64,000 bases of DNA from Podocnemis expansa (Eukaryota; Chordata; Testudines; Podocnemididae): positions 12,937,222 to 13,001,221 of the forward strand of contig ML682037.1 in the NCBI GenBank assembly GCA_007922195.1, in the 5' to 3' direction. Under the pieces are notes generated by a model. The model was not told the DNA's origin. It saw only the letters and a list, made by a program, of their open reading frames with translations, and made no database searches. Position numbers and translations under genes: made by a program. Of this stretch, positions 20,972-31,500 are shown one piece after another; the stretch's first letter is position 1; each line of letters begins with the position of its first letter.

Positions 20972-23225
20972 GGTGCCGGGAGGTGGCTGAGACTCGACCT
21001 TCGCTGCACAAGCTGCAGGAGACAGAGCCAAGGAAGCATGTCAGGGGGAGCCACGGCTGCATGGGGGCCAGCTTTGCTCTGCAGCTCACCCACCTTCTCC
21101 GCACTGCTCTCCACGCTCAGCCCAACTCACTCTGGAGACAGCGACCTCCCCGCAGTCAGTCCCCATGACCTGGGGGTCCAAGCATTCCACTCCACCCCAG
21201 ACGGCAGGGGGCTCCCCTGCCATCCTTGTGCAGGGAGGAAGTGACCCATCAGCCAGTGCCCAGAACAAGGAAGCAAAAACACATTCTCAGGAGGGGAAGG
21301 CAGGGCCCCCACCCTGTGCTGGCAACACTGTTGGAGACGCCGAGTGCGGAAGATTGGACCACACTGAACGGGCGGCCATCTGTCAGCGCCCAGGCCAGAA
21401 GCCTGGCTTGGTCCCACCACGCATGGAGGGGTGAATCCCAAATCCGCCCAAGCGCCCAAAGCCAACAGGAAGGGAGATTTCTGGACTCACCAGGGCAAAG
21501 GGGAACAGGGGCCAGGCCAGGGATCTCCTCCCCGAGGTAGCCGCTAAGAAATACTGCGTCCTTTTGGTCCAGACTGGATCCCCCTCACTGGCCCCGCACT
21601 GGTCTCTCGTCCTGGCCCTGCACAGCGGGGCAGGAGCAGTGCAACCGAGGTGTTAAACCTCCAGGAAGCTTCTGCTGTCTCATCCCCGCAGCCAGGGCTC
21701 TGGGCCCTCCTCATCTAGATGGTGCAATTATTGCAGGCTGTTGCAGGGCTGGCCCTGGGCCCCCAGTGAGCCTGGCTCCCTGGGGCGTTCTACTTGGCAG
21801 GTGAGAGTGGCTGGAAAGCGCCTTTGCTCCAGGTTTCCATTAGCACCCCTAATGACATCCCTGGTGGGCCAGCCTGCAGCTGGAGCAGCTATACTGACAT
21901 CCGGGCCATCAATGGCTCCCTCCTGCCTTCGCCGGAGGCTGATGCCTGAGCTGCCTTGCGCCTAGTGACAGAGCAAGTCTTTCCTGCTGAGCCAGCTGGC
22001 GTTCGCTACAGGACCCTGCTGGGAAGAAACCAGACAGGGGGCAAGTCCTGCAGGAGAGTGGGGACTGGCTTGCCAAGTGTTTAACAACCCTGGTGTCGCT
22101 CACACTCAGATGGCCCCGGCCTGGGACGGTTCTGGAGCAGCCCAGTTGCAGGTGGGCTTGCAGCGTCAGACACTTGGCCCCGCCCAGCTTTCCTGCTGCC
22201 TGAGGAGCCACAGCATAAAGGCCACGACCACCTGGTTCTAGGCTTCAGCCCTTGCAAAGAAGTGACATGTGACCGGCAGCCTGGAAGGTGCCAAATCATG
22301 CTAGTAGAGGAACACAGGCTAGAGCTTCCAGGTCCCAGCTTCCTGAAAGCAGGGGTGATCCCCTCAACGCCCCAGGCGCCCACATCTGCACGTCTGTTTA
22401 CCCCATGGACCCAAAGGAGCCTCATAAATTGCTTCCCTTGGGCCTAGAAAGTAGCCACCTGTGGTTGGTGCAACACACATGGACAGAACTCATTCGCCCA
22501 GCTGGAATTAGGGCACGACAGCAGCTACCTGGAGTGAAATGCAAAGCTCCAACCAAGGTGGTTGGCTGGGCAGGCTCCCACAGCAGTAGAACTCACCACC
22601 CGCTTCTCCCAAGGCATGACACAGCCCCACTTGGCTGGGATTTCATGAATCTGAACCCTCTTACCCCAGGGGGACAGAGGGACATGGCCCTGCACAGCAC
22701 CAGAGCCAGCGAGGGCAGCTGCAAGCTGCCTTTCGGCCCTGTTGCTGGGAAGCGACAAGAGCCACAACAATCTCCCGGCAGAGCAGACAGAGTTCGGCTG
22801 GCCCAGGCTGCTTCCCGTCACTAGCTCCTCACGGCCAGGAGTGGAGCCAGGTCTGCTGGACTCTGCTCCTGCACCTGTGTCAGCCTTAAGGCAGCGCTAG
22901 CTGAATGCTCACCAGCATCGCTGAGCCCTGGGCCACTCCGACAGCAGCAGCAAACGCTGCCCCAGCTCACCAACCTGCTCCCGGTGAGTCCAACAGCCAG
23001 CCAGCCCTGCCATAAATAACCTGCAACCTTTACCCTGTGCAGCCTGCTCCAGGCACGCTCTCTGCACGCTGTGCAGCACCCTGGCACTCTGGTCGCCACC
23101 CGTCTCCACTAGCTGCTTGGCCCAGCTCGGGCTGCCCCGGCAGATCTTCCACGGGAGTAGAGCCAACCTGCTCTGGACAGCGCCAAGCCAAAGCAGCTCC
23201 CTTCTCTCCGGGCCACCCAGCCTCC

Positions 23226-23256
23226 CTGTGATGTCGCAGCCTCTGTGACATCACAG
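23226..23256. promoter_or_regulatory. CRE-like inverted repeat
   Basis: CTGTGATGTC and GACATCACAG form a perfect 10-base inverted repeat with an 11-base spacer; TGACATCA is one base from the palindromic CRE. Any regulatory role is a guess. Confidence 0.2.
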
Positions 23257-23859
23257 CCCCGTGGGCATCAGTGCCACCCTTCCACACCGGGCAGTCCCGA
23301 CCCTTCGAACGTGCAACCCAGGTAAGCCACGGCTCCCACCGCTCAGTGCTGCTTCCTCAGAGCCAAAGGGGGGCAGCCCACAGGTTTTCCCTTTATCCAG
23401 ATGCACGATTCGGGGGACCAGTCTGCCTCCGCCACCCCTGAAGCCTCTGCTCATTTCAGCCCCGCCAAAGGTTGAAAGCCACAGCTGGGGTGGGAGGAGG
23501 GTTTCCAGTCTGTGGCACAGAGGATGGCAGCCATCTGGCCCCCTCACTGCTGCACCCACAGCACATGTCCGCCTCCTTCCTTGTCAGGGCAGCTGCTGCC
23601 GCCCAGCTCTGTGGGCCCAAGGGTGGGGCACAGCTGCACGACAGGATGTGACCCACAAAGCCACTAGATACAAAGGGTGGCCAGAGTCGTTTGCCCAGTA
23701 TGACTAGTCCCAGCCCTGCTACTGCCTCAGTCCCAGGAGCACGAGGCGAGAACCCCTCTCAGGCCGTGCTGCTGTGCGGTGAAATGTTGCTCCCCCCACC
23801 CCCTAGCTGGGGGTTCTGCTCCCCTCTGAGGTCTGGTGAGGTTTTCTTGAGAGCTGCCA

Positions 23860-25140
23860 GGCTGGCTCAGACCCATGGTCCATCTCTCCAACAGGGGCCT
23901 GGCCAGAGCTTCCTGGGGAGTGATCCATTTCTGCCCTCCACTGCCAATTTGTGGGAATCTGAGATCTAGGTAGGCCATGAGCAGGGGGCTGGCTCCTTGC
24001 TCATCTTGGCGAATGGTCATTGCTGGCCCGTCCTCCACAAACTTAAGAGAGTTTTGTTTAACTCAGTTGTGGTCTTGCTGTCACATCATCACCTGGCAAT
24101 GAGTTCCGCAGGTGCGTGGTGTGAAAAAGAGCTCCTTGTTTGTATTCTGCCTACTGCCTATTAACTTTATTAGGTCACCCAGGTTTTCATCTCCACGCCC
24201 CTGGTGACTCTGTAGATCTCGCTCCCCTCCCCTCCCCCTCCCATTGTTGTCTCTTTTTTTAAGCTGACCAGCCTCATCTTTTCAGTCTCTCCTTGCATGG
24301 AGGCCATTCCATGTTCTCGATCACCTCTGATGCCCTTCTCTGACCCTCTTCCTGGTCCTCTAAATCCTTTTTGAGTGGGAGAACCGGAACTGGACCCAGT
24401 ATTTATTCCAGGTGTAGGTGGCCATGGCTTGACAAAGGGGCACTCCCTGTGTCTTATTTATGCTCTTTCTTAGGAGATCCTAATGTGCTGTCTCCCTGTT
24501 GAACCGCTGCACCACACTCAGTGGAAATGGCTGGAGAATTATCCACAAGGACTCCAAAATCTCATCTTGGCTGTTAACAGCTAATTTCAAAGGCATCCCT
24601 GTACGTATAGCTGTGATTATTTTTTCTAATGCTTGTGACTTTACACTTGTCTACGCTGAATTTCATTTGCCAATTTGTTGCCCAACCTCCCAGTTTTGTG
24701 ACATCCTCCTGAAACTGTTCAGTCTGCTTTGGACTTCACTCTCTTGAATGATTTTGTATTTTCTGCAAACTTTGTCACTTTGCAGATGGCTCCTTTCCCA
24801 GATGGTTAATAAATATCTTGAAGATCACAGGGTCCAGGGCAGATCTAGAGAACTTGACTGTTTATTTTTTATTCCTTCTGTTTGTTTCCTAGTTTTCAGT
24901 CAGTTCGGGACCCATGAGAAGGCCTTCCGTCCTACCTCCTGGCTTCTTAGTTTCTCCTGGACCTGAAGGCCCTTGTCAAAGCCTTTTTGAAAATCCAAAA
25001 TGCTATTTTGATGAGGTCATTTTTAGCCCCATGCCTGTCAGCTCCCTCCAAGAATGCTAACAGTGGGGTGTGGCATGACGTCCTTTACAAGAGCCGTGTT
25101 CCTTCTTTCCTCAACAAATCGTGGGTGTTTCCGCGTCAGA
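23860..25140 (-). pseudogene. CR1 LINE reverse-transcriptase fragment
   Basis: About 1.3 kb reading on minus as the C-terminal half of a CR1 ORF2 reverse transcriptase, interrupted by stops and frameshifts. The catalytic-box region near 24752-24778 reads VTKFAENTK where active elements have FADD. The block also carries CR1 3' sequence (CCATGGTCCATCTCTCCAAC, GTGTGAAAAAGAGCTCC). Inactive, inside TMBIM6 intron 1. Confidence 0.8.
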
Positions 25141-25751
25141 AAAAACTGTTCTTTGGTGTGGTTTCCACCCCTCTGCTGCAGTCGGCCTCGGCACCACCCT
25201 GTCACAGCCGGGACCCACTCGCGAGTCCTTTGCGGAGACCACGGTGGGCTGCTCACCGTCCAGGCAGCCGGCGCAGAGACGGATTCAGATGACGGGCGAC
25301 TCCTCCAAATGGCACTTCTGCAATTTCACAGTCGAGCTCCTCCGGGGCTCCTGCGCGCTGCGCCCCGCGACTCCTTCCTGCTCTGCCGATCGCCCTGAGA
25401 TTTCTGCCCGGTGCCAGCTCCGGGGGCCCCTCGCCCCACGCTGGGAACCCATCCCCCCGCTCTGGCCTGGGCGGCCCAAGTGGGGCTCGGCTGGTGGTTC
25501 CTGGCGCCCCCTTTGCTCCAGGGGCTGGGGGGGGGCCCGGGCCTGTCAGGGCCGGTGGTTGCTCCCTCCTCCCCCCGCCCCCCAAAGCCAATGGGGCCCC
25601 GCAGCACGGGGGGGCGGGGCTGGGGGGGCAAGGCAGCCGCGGGGGGCGGGGCGGGGCCAGGCCCGGAGAACCGGGGGGGCACCGGGCCAGGCCCGAAGGG
25701 GGCCCGGGGACCGAGGGGCGGGGCGGGGCCTAGGGCCGGCGCCGCTCTCAC

Positions 25752-25850
25752 CTGGCGGCTCGCTCCCCGCGGCTCCGGGCCCTGCGCGTCTGCGGCCTCC
25801 AACTCCCAGGCCCGCGGCTCCTCCCCTCAGACCGAGGCCCGTCAGGCCCC
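25752..25850 (-). other. TMBIM6: Likely untranslated first exon of TMBIM6
   Basis: On minus, GAGCGAGCCGCCAG is followed by donor GTGAGAGC at 25751. It lies in a CpG island immediately downstream of a CCAAT-box array, and an untranslated exon is required because coding exon 1 begins with an acceptor. The 5' limit is a guess. Confidence 0.5.
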
Positions 25851-25865
25851 GCCCCGCCTGCGCCG

Positions 25866-26117
25866 ATTGGTTCCGCCAGCGCGCAGTCCCGCCTTCCTCC
25901 GCGTTCATTGGGCCCTCTCCGCCCGAGTTCGCCGCCTCCCATTGGGTAACGCCGGTGGGGTTCGTCGCCGCCGCTTCCCATAGGTTCCCGACCGCCACCA
26001 TTGGCCGGTCGGGAAGCCAAACAGAGTAGGGCTTGGCGGGCGCCTATTGGTCACGACGTCTTCGGTGTGACGAACCAGCGGCGTCCAATCAGAGGCGGCC
26101 CCTCGCCGCCCCATTGG
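25866..26117 (-). promoter_or_regulatory. CCAAT-box array, TMBIM6 promoter
   Basis: Seven CCAAT pentamers in 252 bp: ATTGG on plus at 25866, 25907, 25941, 26000, 26046 and 26113, and CCAAT on plus at 26085. Spacing is 28-59 bases. No TATA box. Six of the seven read CCAAT in the TMBIM6 direction, consistent with an NF-Y driven CpG-island promoter. Confidence 0.6.
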
Positions 26118-26134
26118 CCGGAGCTTCAAGTTTC

Positions 26135-26350
26135 CAAAGGGACAGCCGTGTTAGTCGAGTCCAGTGAGAAAACAACAAGGAGCCGCCTGGCACTTGAAGA
26201 CTAACAGATTTGTTTTTTGCATGAGCTTTCGTGGGAGAAAATCCCACTTCCAAGTTCACCCATCTTCGAAGCATCTGAGGAAGTGGGATCTTCTCCCACG
26301 AAAGCTCATGCAAAAAACAAATCTGTTAAAGTGCCACACAACTCCTTGCT
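26135..26350. repeat. Foldback family copy with both arms
   Basis: 26203-26251 is complementary to 26279-26327 with one mismatch, across a 27-base loop containing CCATCTTCGAAGCATCTG. Outer arms include AGCCGTGTTAGTCGAGTCCA on the left and a CAACTCCTTGCTG end on the right. It lies between the CCAAT array and the FMNL3 side. Confidence 0.75.
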
Positions 26351-26447
26351 GTTTTTTTACGGAGCTTCAAGGCCCCCTAGGGGCCGGAGCGGGCGCTGCA
26401 GGCGGGGAGGGCGCGTGGCGGGGTGTGCGGGGCTCCCTTGCTTCCTG

Positions 26448-26690
26448 CAGCCCCCCGGCGTGCTGCGTCTGGTGCATTGGTTCCTGCAGCCCCCCCGGCC
26501 GGTGCATTGGTTCCTGCAGCCCCCNNNNNNNNNNAGCCCCCCGGCATGCTGCGTCTGGTGCACTGGTTCCTGCAGCCCCCCAGGCCGGTGCATTGGTTCC
26601 TGCAGCCCTCCAAGCCGGTGCATTGGTTCCTGCAGCCCCCCCCCCGGGCATGCTGCTCCCAGTACACTGGTTTCTGCAGGCCCCCACGTG
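26448..26690. repeat. Minisatellite spanning the assembly gap
   Basis: Units of about 30 or 43 bp ending GGTTCCTGCAGCCCCCC recur six to seven times, interrupted by ten N at 26525-26534. True copy number is unknown. Confidence 0.8.
26525..26534. other. Assembly gap (10 N)
   Basis: Ten consecutive N bases inside the tandem repeat; the length is probably a placeholder or a collapsed repeat. Confidence 0.99.
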
Positions 26691-27627
26691 GTACCGTCCA
26701 GCCTGTGCTGGCAGAGCGCCCCCATCCGGCCAGGGCCGGTCCCTCCACAGAGGCAACGTGGGGGGCGCCAAGGGCAAGGCTGGGTGTGGGGCAGACAAAA
26801 ACAACAAGCAGTTGTGTGGCACAGTTGTGTAGGGCAGACGCCGGCATACCTCTCGCCCCGCTCCGCTAAGCCGGGGGGTCCCCACAGCCCCCGGGCCCCC
26901 TGCAGCCGGTCCCTGCCGGCCGCCCCCGGGTCCGCGCTGTCAGTTGCCGCCCGTGGGGCGCGGGATCCGCCGGGTTCCCGCTTTTCCGGGGCCGGGGTTA
27001 GCGCAGGGCCGGCGGGGGTCCCGCAGCACTTCCAAAGAGGGGAAATTCCTGTCTCCCGTCGGCTTCCCTGGGAGAGACGCTTCAAGCCTCTGCTGAAGCC
27101 GGATCCTCTCCCGGCAATAAATCGGCTGGGCTTTGAAAGCGCCGCCTGCTCCCTCTTCCTGTCTGAGCCCGGGCCGGGGCACTGGCGCTGCACAGACCGG
27201 GGAGAGGCGGGCTCTGCCCCGAAGCGCTCCCAGCCCCGCGGGGGGGTGTTGTTAACCCACAGCTGGCCCCAGGGAAATCGATGGAGACTTTGCCAAAGCC
27301 TGGCGCATGCTGGGTGTGTGCAGGGCCCTGGAAAATCCAGCCCAAAAGGCCTGGCCCAGGCTGTGGCTGGGGGGCAGGTCTGAGTCCCACCCCAGACCCG
27401 CTGCTGCCCCGGCAAGGGGCTCCTGGGCTGCCCTGAGAGCCCTGGGCCGGCGGCTTCCAGGGGCGAGGAGGCCTTTGGTGCTCCCGCGGGAGCCAGCCTC
27501 TCCCAGCCTGGCGGGAACCTGGGGAGGGACTTTTGTGTCCCCAGCCCAGGCCAGCCGGTGTGCGGGTCTGCAGCAGCTGGGCAGAAAGGGCCAGGGCTGC
27601 TGGGTTCCGGTCCCAGGTCAGAGGGTC
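26691..27627. other. TMBIM6-FMNL3 intergenic, no exon recognised
   Basis: GC-rich, with several long open frames on both strands that cross the gap or lack any family resemblance. Alternative 5' exons of either gene cannot be excluded. Confidence 0.4.
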
Positions 27628-27790
27628 GTGTTGCCTAGCAGTTAGAGCAGGGTGTGGGCATGGGGAATGGGTGACTGGGCGTCACCAGGCCTGGATTCAG
27701 CGTCTGGCTCTATCCCCACGTTGATGTGTGCCGCCCTGGGCTTTCCTCTCCTGGTGCCTCAGTTCCCCAGCCTGTAGAAATGGGGGGGAG
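27628..27790 (-). mobile_element. MIR-type SINE
   Basis: GTTGCCTAGCAGTTAGAGCA, GGCCTGGATTCAGC and GGTGCCTCAGTTCCCCAGCC match the MIR reverse strand. Confidence 0.55.
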
Positions 27791-28006
27791 GCAAGCTGCC
27801 AGGACCCCAATCCATTTCCAATGGGGCAGGCTCAGGGCGTCATGGTTCCAGTGCTTTGACATCCCTGGATGGAAGGCCTGATGTGGGGGGGGGGAGTGAC
27901 ACTACAGGGAGTTATGGGGGCAGAAAGGGCAGGGGACCGTCATGTCTAGGGGCCTACGATGGGGGCCGTGGGGGTCGCATGTCGGGGCAGCTGGTCCAAG
28001 GATGTG

Positions 28007-28408
28007 ACATCTGGAAAGGGCGCCATGGGGCCACAACTGAGCACTGGAGCCGTTTGTGTTGGGGCCTGGGTTGGTTGTGACGGGTGAACATCGGGGAACG
28101 GGACTGTCGACGCGGGAGGTGGGGGTGTTATTGGAGGGCACATCTGGGAGCGGGGATGGCAAGAGGGAAGCACTGCGGAACTGGGGCAGCACATCTGGCA
28201 GGGGGCGAGGGTGGGGGGTCTGGGGCAGCACATCTGGCGGGCGTGGGATCGGGGGGCAGCACATCTGGCGGGCGGGCGCTGGGCGGCGGGCGGGGCGCGG
28301 GGCGGTGCCGGGGGCGGTGTCGGTGTCGGCGGCGGCGGCGAGGCGGCGGCCGGACGCGAAGGGCTGAGGCTCCCCTCGGCGCCCCCCGGCTCGGTGCCTG
28401 GGCCGGGG
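28007..28408 (+). promoter_or_regulatory. FMNL3 promoter/5' UTR region with repeated E-box
   Basis: CpG-rich run up to the start codon. ACATCTGG (E-box CATCTG/CAGATG) occurs at 28007, 28140, 28191, 28230 and 28261; the last three sit in 20-bp repeats GGGGCAGCACATCTGGCGGG. 28280-28370 has GGC/GGT runs. The transcription start is not determinable here. Confidence 0.45.
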
Positions 28409-28552
28409 ATGGGGAACGTGGAGAGCGGGGACGGGGAGCCGCTGGCCCGGGGCCCAGGCGGGTCCCCGGTGGCGGGGCCGGGGCTGCTGCCCGCGGGGAA
28501 GATGCCGATGCCGGAGCCCTGCGAGCTGGAGGAGAGATTCGCGCTGGTGCTG
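28409..28552 (+). CDS. FMNL3: FMNL3 coding exon 1
   Basis: 48 codons. MGN N-terminus (myristoylation signal), a Gly/Pro-rich linker longer than in human, then [18 protein letters not shown]. Donor GTAGG. The upstream context GGGGATGG is acceptable. Confidence 0.92.
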
Positions 28553-31500
28553 GTAGGACGGGACCCTCCAAGCCCGGGGCCCCGTCCGATCCCCGCCCCT
28601 TCGCCCCGCCGTCCGTCCTCCCCCAGCCCCCCGCCCCCCAGCCCGGCCCCTCGGGCCTCCTCGCCCCCCAATTTCCCTCAGAGCTCCCCACGGTTCCCTC
28701 CTTTGCCCTGCCCCAGCCGGATCCCACCGTCCTGCCCCACTGCGTCCCCTTCCCCAAGTCCCCCAGCCCGTTCCTCCCTTCTGGTCCCCCTGCCCCGGCC
28801 ACCGTCCCAGATCCCCCCAGGACAGAGCCCCCCTTTCCCTGTGTTCCCTCCCCCGCGTGGGCCGCGTCCAGCCCCCACCCCCAATCGTTCCTCTCGCTGT
28901 TTTGTTTGCAGCAGTTTGGGGGAGAAATGGGCAAACGGGGAGCCCCAGTCTGTGAGCCCCACGGACAGGGTTCATGGGTGCCAGAAAGTGGACGTTTGGG
29001 GGGGGGTCACAGAAACTTTCCCCAGTTATGGGGTCTTGAGTCCTTGCCTAATGCAACTTTGCGGTCCAGGGCACTTCTAGTCCCAGGCTGGGGGCCAGCA
29101 TGTCAGAGCTGAGCAGCATTTACAATTCAAGGGGTGGAGGAACATCCTGGGGCAGGGTGCTGGGGGCTGGTGTGTTGCAGGGGGAGGGCGTCCAGGACCC
29201 TCCTCACCTGGATGTCTGTGCCTCTATTGCGTTACAAAATTCTTCAAAAGTCTTTCAGATGGGCTGCAGCCACCGGTCAGGGTCTGATCCTGAACTGTCC
29301 TTGGTGCCGTCAGCCCCTGTCGGGATGGGGACCCAGGGCAGGAATGGCCCCAGGCCCTTCTCCCAGCACTCAGTCCAGTGCCTTTGGGGTCAGCTGCGGG
29401 CGAGCTCAAAGCAGACACCTTGTGCTGGAATCAGGGCCCGTGGGCTTGGTGCCCCCAGGGCACCTCCTCTGGCTCCAGTGGACTGGGCCTGGCCACACTT
29501 GGCGGGTGGGGAAAGAGGGGGTGTGCCCCTGCTCTAGAGAGCTTGACACTGGCCTGTGGCTGCTGGGGGAGAATGGCCCCCAGCTCTCTTGCGGGTGCTT
29601 TGCCACTTCTCTGGGCATGGAAGGATGGGGCAGGCCGGGTGGCCAGAGGTGCCAGCTGTGGGCATGCAGAAGCAGGGAGCAGCTATCACACACTAATGGG
29701 TCAGGTGAACCTTGGAGCTGAGGGAAGCTCTGTTTCCTGGGGGCCTGCCACACTGCCCCGAACATGGGAAATCAGGTGCAATGTGTGTGCCACAACATGG
29801 GGGGCACAATGTGGGCACCATGCAAGTGTCCAATGTCTGTGGGAGTCAATCTGCTCCCTTGAAACAAAGGACCAGACCATGCTAGCAGGGCCACTGGTGT
29901 AAATGCAGGGTTCCTGCAGTGCAATGGAACGTAGCATTTAGGGCCTCACTGGGGCAAGCAAATTGCCTGGTGTTGGAGCCACTGTTTGCATTGCTGCTTT
30001 CTGTTCTGGCCAGCTAGGGGCTTTCTCATGGGGGGAATCCCCCCACCCCGCTCAGGGTCTAAGCATGGCATGTGCATCTCTCCCTGCCTGCTTCCTCCTG
30101 TCACCAGTTTCTAGTTCATTCACGGAGTTTTGTGTTGGGGGTTTTCAACCAGGGAAACGACCTCATCAAAAATTCCACTTGCTGGGCGTCTGTAAGCAGA
30201 GCGGCAGGAAGCTGGTGGCGGGGCTGCAAGCGAGACAGTTCCCTGTCGCAGGTCACTGTTGCCCCCGGTTCTCTTGATGGTACCTGGATCCCCCTTGGCC
30301 CTGGGGGCTCCAGAGGGGCTTGGTGCACCGAGCACCCACCTGCCTGTGGCAGGTGGGTAGTTCCTGGGGCAGCTGCCGTGGTTTGGTGAGCAGTGTGGGG
30401 TGGGGGTTGCTCACTCACAGCTGAGTGCTGTGGAGACCGTGAGTGACCTGAGATCAGTCTTGCTCAGAGGGGTGGGTGACAAGTACAAGGGGAAGGGCTC
30501 TGCCGGGGCACCAGCCTGCACACCAGCTGGCCTCCTGGATTCACACTCACCCCCCACCCCCATAGACCATCCTCACTGTGGTACAGGGTCTGATGACACG
30601 CTGCCACATTTGCCTCCTGGGACATGGGCTGCCCAGTGATTTTAATAGCTGATTGTAATAGCTTTTGGGGCCAGGTTGGCTGGTGGAAATAGATGGAGCT
30701 CTAGGAACTTGAGTGTGGCAAGGACCCTCTTCTGCTCCCCAGTGCAGCAGTATTGGAGCACTTTACAGCCTTCAGTGGGGCTCTCCTCCCATCCCCGCAG
30801 GAGGCAGGCTAGGGCTGTTATGTCTGTTTGCCGTGGGGAGCTTGAAGTCCGGGGGGGGGGGGGGGGAGACAGGCCCAAGGTTGCCTAGAGAGTCTGTGGC
30901 AGAGTGGAGAATAGCACTAGACCTCCAGAGTCCCAAATTCAACCCGTGCCCCCCAACATTTTCCTTGCTGCTGGCGGGATGTGCTCCCGTCGGCTACAAA
31001 GGGGTCAGCGTGTCCTGTTGCTTGGGCTGGGGGGTGGGGATTCTCCAGGGTTCTCGGTGGTGCTCACTCAGCCTATGGAAATCTTGGCTTCCCCAAGTGG
31101 GCATGTCCTGGCTGCCTGCCAGGGTCCCCCCATGTTCATTGTTGTGGGGGGCGCCAGCTGAGAGCACTCTCTGTGCTGCCAGGATGCCACCATGGGAAGG
31201 AGCACCAAGTGAGTGACAACTCAAGGGCCAAGCGCTCTGCTCCCAGAGGTCCCCTGGCGCCTGCTTCTGGGAAGCTGGGTGGAAGTGAAATTGGGCAGCA
31301 AGTGCCAGTGAGTGTGGAGCATCTGACTTGTGCTTGGCCCTGGATGTTTATATCTGGCAGGAGAGCGGGGTGGGGAAACCGATGAAACCTGGTGCAGCTG
31401 GGTGGGGGTTGCTCACTGGCTTCAGTGCTTTGCCTAGTGCACTCCGGTCTTGCAGGAAGGAGCTCCAAGGCAGGTGGGGTGCAGTCGCTCTGACCCACTT

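Larger units (their letters stand above)
21013..25751 (-). other. TMBIM6 intron 1 (inferred)
   Basis: About 4.7 kb without further exons. It holds unique-looking GC-moderate DNA to about 23850, an inverted repeat around 23226-23256, then a large CR1 fragment. Confidence 0.5.

Noticed and set aside
26217..27383. 388-codon open frame on plus
   Set aside because: Crosses the N gap, is built from the minisatellite, and starts within a foldback repeat.
27902..28975. 357-codon frame on minus over the FMNL3 start
   Set aside because: Antisense shadow of the GC-rich FMNL3 first exon and flank.
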